Assembly (NCBI GenBank): GCA_002469895.1
Contig: DKOA01000029.1
Span: forward strand, 1 to 8,382
DNA: 8,382 bases
Direction: 5' to 3'
Origin: Opitutia bacterium UBA7374
GTDB taxonomy: Bacteria > Verrucomicrobiota > Verrucomicrobiia > Opitutales > Coraliomargaritaceae
Under the pieces are notes generated by a model, which was not told the origin of the DNA, searched no databases, and worked only from the letters and a program-made list of their open reading frames with translations. Made by a program: the position numbers and the translations under genes. Positions 6,448 through 8,382 of this stretch are shown here, in pieces (within the stretch, counting starts at the first letter, position 1; each line of letters begins with the position of its first letter).

Positions 6448-8382
6448 ATGAAAACAATCCACCACAGCGTCATTTTCTTCCTCACAATGATCGCCAGTCA
6501 ACTGCATGCGGCACCCTCAACTGAAGTTTACAAACTGGAAGACTTCATCGTTTCTGCTGGCCCCGGCCTACGCAGCATAACCGACTACGCCGCCCCAGTC
6601 GATGTGGTCACGGCAGAAGAACTCACCCGCGACAGCGGCGGTACTCTCGGCGCCATTCTCGACTGGCAACCGGGCGTTAGTGCGACCTCCTTCTCCAGCG
6701 GTGCCAGTCGCCCCGTCCTGCGCGGCTTCGATGGCCCGCGGGTACGCATCCTTGAATCGGGAATTGAAGCTCTGGATGCCTCCGACACCAGTCCCGACCA
6801 TGGAGTCGCGGTTGAGCCGCTACTGGTTGAGCGCATCGAAGTTCTCCGCGGCCCCTCTACGCTTCTCTACGGTGGCTCGGCCATCGGCGGCGCAATCAAT
6901 GTAATCGATAAAAGTATGCCGCATCGTATGCCAAACTCCGGCATTGAGGGCGGACTGGAAGCTCGCTACGACACGGTTTCTGAGGGCCAAACCTACATCG
7001 GACACGCCACCGTCGGGAAGGACAACTGGGCTCTGGCCGTGACCGGACTGCACCGGGACGCCGAGGATTATCAGATCCCTGGAGAAGCAATCGAAGAAGA
7101 AGACGCCGAAACCAAGAAACTGGAAAACAGCTTTTATGAAACCGACCTCTACTCCGTTGGTGCCAGCTGGTTCTTCTCCGAAGGTAACCGTATCGGAGTG
7201 AGTTACTCCCGTTATGAATCCGGCTATGGCGTGCTGGGCCACGGACACGAAGACGATCACGGCGGTGGTGGCGGAGGCCACGAAGATGAAGAGACAATCA
7301 CCATCGACCTCAAGCGCGACCGCTACGACCTGGAACTGGAGTTAACCGACCCGGCCACTTGGGTTGAGGCGCTTCGCGTTCGCTTCGGCTATACCGACTA
7401 CACCCATACCGAACTGGAAAACGGCTCTACGGGTACTATCTTTGAGCGCAAGGGCTGGGAACTGCGAAGCGAAGCCGCCCACACGCCATGGGCTCTGGCC
7501 GACGAGGGAGTCATCGGTATGCAGCTTTCAGATACAGACTTTGAAGCGATCGGAGACGAAGCCTTCACGCCACCTTCCAATACGCAGCTGCAATCTCTAT
7601 TCTTCAGTCAGCATATACACGGCAATCCACTGCATTACGAATTCGGAGGACGCATCGAGCGGGCTGACATCTCGGCGGATGAGCGCGACAGCAACTACGA
7701 CGAAATCGCTCTCAGTCTGGCCGCTTCTGCAATCTGGGAAATCGACGAGGGGCAAAGCCTGAGCCTATTGCTTCAACGCGCCCAGCGTCACCCCACTTCA
7801 ACCGAGCTCTACGCCGATGGCGAACACGCGGCCACCCGTCAATACGAGATCGGCGACTCGAATCTGGATCTCGAAACCGCCTATGGCGCCGACCTGACCT
7901 ACCTTAGGGAAACCGCCCGTTTCGATGCTGAAGTCTCCGTCTTCTACACCTATTTCGAGGACTACATCTTCGCCCAAGATCTAGACTTTGAAACCGAAGA
8001 ACTCCACACCTACCAATTCGTCGCAGTCGATGCGCAGTTCTATGGACTGGAAGCACAATTCGACTACCGCCTCCTGCAATCCGAGGAAACGGAACTCCTA
8101 CTCAGCGTGATGGCTGACTGGGTGCGTGCGAGCAACGAGGAAAGCGGCGACGACCTTCCGCGAATTCCGCCTATGCGCATCGGATCACGCCTTGCGCTAG
8201 TCCATGAGAATTGGGATGCCGGATTGGAACTGCGCTATGCCTTCGAGCAACAGGACACTGGCCCGGAAGAGACCGGAACGAGCGACTATCTCCTGTTAAA
8301 TGCCGACTTCAGCCGACGCTTTGACCTGAAAGATGGCAAAACTCTGGCCCTTTTTCTACGAGGAGAAAACCTCCTCAACCAA
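6448..8382 (+). CDS. znuD: TonB-dependent outer-membrane receptor, ZnuD-like (zinc), C-terminus cut by window edge
   Basis: This is an outer-membrane receptor that uses TonB-ExbBD energy to import a ligand, by its signatures probably zinc or zinc complexes. 645 residues are present, and the final barrel strands lie beyond the edge. A signal peptide (1-21, ending QLHA before APS) is followed by a TonB-box-like EDFIVSA (31-37). The plug domain (about 48-155) includes GGTLGAILDWQPGVSA, RPVLRGFDGPRVRIL, SPDHGV with Asp117-His118, VERIEVLRGPSTLLYGG and GAINVID. The barrel follows. A His/Gly/acidic segment at 264-282 carries His265, 267, 271 and 278 around six glycines, like the loops of zinc-type receptors. 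ELYADGEHAATRQYEIGD (453-470) and LPRIPPMRIG are also typical of this subfamily. The ATG at 6448 is the only start giving a full signal peptide, and no clear Shine-Dalgarno sequence is seen. The family is firm, the zinc specificity is likely, and copper or another metal is possible. Confidence 0.9.
   Translation, partial: MKTIHHSVIFFLTMIASQLHAAPSTEVYKLEDFIVSAGPGLRSITDYAAPVDVVTAEELTRDSGGTLGAILDWQPGVSATSFSSGASRPVLRGFDGPRVRILESGIEALDASDTSPDHGVAVEPLLVERIEVLRGPSTLLYGGSAIGGAINVIDKSMPHRMPNSGIEGGLEARYDTVSEGQTYIGHATVGKDNWALAVTGLHRDAEDYQIPGEAIEEEDAETKKLENSFYETDLYSVGASWFFSEGNRIGVSYSRYESGYGVLGHGHEDDHGGGGGGHEDEETITIDLKRDRYDLELELTDPATWVEALRVRFGYTDYTHTELENGSTGTIFERKGWELRSEAAHTPWALADEGVIGMQLSDTDFEAIGDEAFTPPSNTQLQSLFFSQHIHGNPLHYEFGGRIERADISADERDSNYDEIALSLAASAIWEIDEGQSLSLLLQRAQRHPTSTELYADGEHAATRQYEIGDSNLDLETAYGADLTYLRETARFDAEVSVFYTYFEDYIFAQDLDFETEELHTYQFVAVDAQFYGLEAQFDYRLLQSEETELLLSVMADWVRASNEESGDDLPRIPPMRIGSRLALVHENWDAGLELRYAFEQQDTGPEETGTSDYLLLNADFSRRFDLKDGKTLALFLRGENLLNQ

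Noticed and set aside
6568..7762. Open frames on both strands within the receptor gene
   Set aside because: The receptor frame is continuous from 6448 to the right edge, with signal peptide, plug and barrel signatures. The other frames are shadows.

Overview
The window reads as ordinary chromosomal DNA from a PVC-group bacterium, most likely a member of Verrucomicrobiota near the Opitutae (Coraliomargarita/Puniceicoccus-like). The main evidence is SecA. It has a short insertion before the HYDVQLLGG motif, an enlarged central region and a GRCARQGD version of helicase motif VI, which I remember from PVC-type SecA proteins, including chlamydial ones. The outer-membrane receptor and the lipoprotein acyltransferase show a Gram-negative envelope. 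Base composition is moderate (slightly GC-rich by eye) and even throughout, with no sign of recent transfer. The taxonomic placement is inference.

Layout. Four genes lie head to tail on the minus strand, read from right to left. They are rmuC (6312-5029), a small Smr-domain gene (4921-4637), secA (4516-1499) and lnt (1400 to beyond the left edge). The gaps between them are about 107, 120 and 98 bases, with no convincing terminator in any, so co-transcription is possible but not shown. A TonB-dependent receptor gene of the ZnuD type starts at 6448 on the plus strand and runs off the right edge. The 135-base divergent gap (6313-6447) holds a perfect 15-base palindrome and, closer to the receptor start, a 23-base stem-loop. 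No stretch over 300 bases lacks a gene. No RNA gene, insertion sequence, CRISPR array or phage gene was seen.

How the genes fit together. SecA drives preproteins through SecYEG, and Lnt completes the N-acylation of the lipoproteins that this route delivers. RmuC and the Smr protein belong to families linked to DNA recombination, repair or nucleic-acid cleavage. The receptor is a secreted outer-membrane protein and so probably a SecA client. It carries a His/Gly/acidic segment typical of zinc-uptake receptors, and the upstream palindrome could be a metal-regulator operator.

I found no clearly new biological system. The points most worth a second look are the SecA C-terminus, where a Cys-free tail replaces the zinc-binding motif, the palindrome and hairpin before the receptor, and a small degenerate repeat cluster between rmuC and the Smr gene.
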